Of a stretch of DNA of 64,000 nucleotides, positions 62,483-64,000 are shown in pieces. Source of the stretch: Geitlerinema sp. BBD 1991-9 (GTDB lineage Bacteria > Cyanobacteriota > Cyanobacteriia > Cyanobacteriales > Geitlerinemataceae); NCBI GenBank assembly GCA_001657325.1, contig LWRO01000001.1, positions 62,001 to 126,000 of the forward strand. The letters run 5' to 3'. Position 1 is the stretch's first letter. Each line of letters starts with the position of its first letter. A program made the position numbers and the translations under genes. The notes under the pieces are model-generated. The model was not told where the DNA came from. It was given only the letters and a program-made list of their open reading frames with translations, and made no database searches.

Positions 62483-64000
62483 ATGTTCGATTTCCGTCGT
62501 TTAGAAACTAAATTTACAGCCCTACTGCTTCTCGTCTTTTGTGGCGGAATTCTATTAAGCGGGATCGTACTGTCGTCAGCCATGCAACATCAGACTGAAG
62601 AGATCGCGATCGATCGCGCTCAGATGCTGGTGACGAGCATTAATGCCATTCGCAAGTACATGACTGACGAACTCGCTCCCCAACTGGCTCAACCGGAGAC
62701 GCCCCAGGAAAAGTTCCCGCTCGAAGTCTTTCCCGGCCATGCCGTTCAACGTGTTTTCGAGAACTTTCGCCGACAGGAAGCCTATCGCAACTACATCTAC
62801 AAAAACGCAGCATCCAATCCCACCAACCCACAAAACAAAGCTGACGCATTCGAGAGCCAATTGCTCGATCGATTCCGAGACAACCCCGCATTAGACCGCT
62901 TATCCGGCTATCGAAATCTCAACGGCGAGCACCTATTTTACCTGTCTTATCCTCTCAAACTGAGCGATCCGAACTGCTTACAGTGTCATTCAACCCCCGA
63001 ACGAGCGCCGAGAGAACTCCTCGCCACCTACGGCACCGAAGGGGGATTTGGTTGGAAACTCAACGAGATCGTCGCCGCAGAAACCGTTTACATTCCAGCA
63101 GACGCTCTCATCACTCGCCAGAATCGCTTGCTGTCGAGCGTCCTGACGATCTTCATCGGAACCTTTGCCCTTGCGATTTTGGTCATCAAACGCCTGTTGC
63201 ACAAGGGCGTTATTCAACCGATCTCGATCCTCACGCAGTGGACGAGACGATTGCACGATCGCAACTGGAACACGAACGATGCAGTCGATCGACTGGTCGA
63301 TCGTGGCGACGAAACCGGTCATCTCGCGCGAGCCTTCCAACATCTCCTCTGCGAAGTGCGAGAACGAGAGCAACAACTACAAAACAACGCAACAACCATC
63401 CGCCACTTATACGAAACGACCACCTGTTCGGATATCGACTTTGAAGAGCGTATCGCTCGGATTCTAGATCTCGGATGTCAACATTTTGACTTACCCCTCG
63501 GTATCGTTGCTCGCATTCAGGATAGCGACTGTTACGTTGTGGCCGTCCGCTCTACCCATAACGTTGCCCTTCCCATTAAAAAAGGACGGCGAATTCCACT
63601 CCAAGAAAGCTATGGCTTAGAAACCCTTAAAGCAGGAAAACCGCTCGGCATTCACAACATTCGAGCTTCAGAAGAACGATCGCAACACTGGGCCGATCGA
63701 GGTTTGTTCCTGGAAGCTTATCTCGGAACGCCCATAACGGCAACCGGAAAAATCTATGGCATTTTAGCGTTTGTCAGTCCGTTGCCTCACGCCCCGTTTA
63801 CCGAACCTCAAAAAGACTTGCTGCAGCTCATGGCGCAATGGATGGGAGGCGAACTCGAACGCCAGGATGCCAAACGAGAATTAGAGCAAGCTCGAGATCG
63901 CGCCCTCGCCGCGACGCAAGCCAAGAGCGATTTTCTGGCCGTGATGAGTCACGAAATCCGAACGCCGATGAATGCCGTCATCGGAATGACGAGCTTATTG
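62483..64000 (+). CDS. Sensor histidine kinase with DUF3365 haem-type domain (partial)
   Basis: The frame is open at the right edge, with 506 codons in the window. A membrane helix (about 12-32) is followed by a periplasmic DUF3365 (Tll0287-like) domain bearing CLQCHS (Cys165, Cys168, His169), a c-type haem motif. A second helix (about 215-232), HAMP region, GAF-like domain (about 310-460) and the HisKA start [15 protein letters not shown] follow. The phospho-acceptor His is present. It probably continues into ATPase and receiver domains. ATG 62483 is the first credible start. It may sense redox state or a gas through haem. Confidence 0.85.
   Translation, partial: MFDFRRLETKFTALLLLVFCGGILLSGIVLSSAMQHQTEEIAIDRAQMLVTSINAIRKYMTDELAPQLAQPETPQEKFPLEVFPGHAVQRVFENFRRQEAYRNYIYKNAASNPTNPQNKADAFESQLLDRFRDNPALDRLSGYRNLNGEHLFYLSYPLKLSDPNCLQCHSTPERAPRELLATYGTEGGFGWKLNEIVAAETVYIPADALITRQNRLLSSVLTIFIGTFALAILVIKRLLHKGVIQPISILTQWTRRLHDRNWNTNDAVDRLVDRGDETGHLARAFQHLLCEVREREQQLQNNATTIRHLYETTTCSDIDFEERIARILDLGCQHFDLPLGIVARIQDSDCYVVAVRSTHNVALPIKKGRRIPLQESYGLETLKAGKPLGIHNIRASEERSQHWADRGLFLEAYLGTPITATGKIYGILAFVSPLPHAPFTEPQKDLLQLMAQWMGGELERQDAKRELEQARDRALAATQAKSDFLAVMSHEIRTPMNAVIGMTSLL

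Noticed and set aside
1-64000. CRISPR array or prophage
   Set aside because: No run of spaced identical repeats and no phage structural, integrase or cas genes were seen.

Overview
The window is chromosomal DNA from a cyanobacterium, most likely a filamentous, gliding one. Photosynthesis and carbon-fixation genes support this: acsF (oxidative Mg-protoporphyrin ester cyclase), raf1 (RuBisCO assembly chaperone) and a ccmO-type carboxysome shell gene. A hormogonium-polysaccharide pseudopilin cluster (hpsA, hpsB, hpsC) and a HetZ-related gene point to a filamentous lineage. Base composition shows a very strong excess of CGATCG, usually as TCGATCGA, which resembles the cyanobacterial HIP1 signature. 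I cannot name the species. Nothing in the window shows that it makes heterocysts.

Layout. 0-5 kb (minus): a sugar-type ABC transporter (binding protein and two permeases, no ATPase) ending in folK, preceded by a DUF99 gene. 4.6-8.2 kb (plus): small proteins, a methyltransferase, a thioredoxin-reductase-like flavoprotein and an MBL-fold hydrolase. 8.2-12.1 kb (minus): a stand-alone DUF2126 protein, a Met-rich zinc-ribbon protein and a TIGR01212 radical SAM protein. 12.2-15.3 kb: acsF, then a decaying stretch with a probable TA-flanked MITE, palindromes, a frameshifted small gene, a gene with an internal amber codon, and yidD-like and ybjQ-like genes. 15.3-25.3 kb (mostly plus): glyQ, comEC, a Uma2 nuclease, an NlpC/P60 and serine-hydrolase divergent pair, glmS, a VOC protein and uvrC. 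25.3-30.3 kb (minus): an SPFH protein, a Ser/Thr kinase with WD40 repeats, a probable small gene and panB. 30.5-36.6 kb: an atypical sensor kinase, a Trp-rich protein with a rhomboid protease, nfuA, and the divergent raf1/ccmO pair.

37-45 kb (minus): a pseudopilin followed in the map by hpsC, hpsB and the 1,675-residue HpsA, probably one operon transcribed hpsA-hpsB-hpsC-pilin. 45-47 kb (minus): rpmB, two peroxiredoxin-type genes and tRNA-Met(CAU). 47.1-47.8 kb is a gene-free stretch with long-range pairing potential that may hold a structured RNA. 47.8-58 kb (mixed strands): HetZ-related, a PilB N-domain protein without its ATPase, a FecR-like protein, TetR, an MPGP-type phosphatase, a DD-carboxypeptidase, a cupin, trpS, metF and a dienelactone-hydrolase-type enzyme. 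58-64 kb: a ChaN-type protein, a hairpin-rich gap, glyS, and a haem-motif sensor kinase cut by the window edge.

Most of the window is housekeeping. The stretches I would look at first are 13.3-14.3 kb (MITE plus two broken small genes), 47.06-47.83 kb (possible long RNA), the kinase lacking its phospho-acceptor histidine (30.5 kb), the ATPase-less PilB relative (49.1 kb) and the hps pseudopilin operon.
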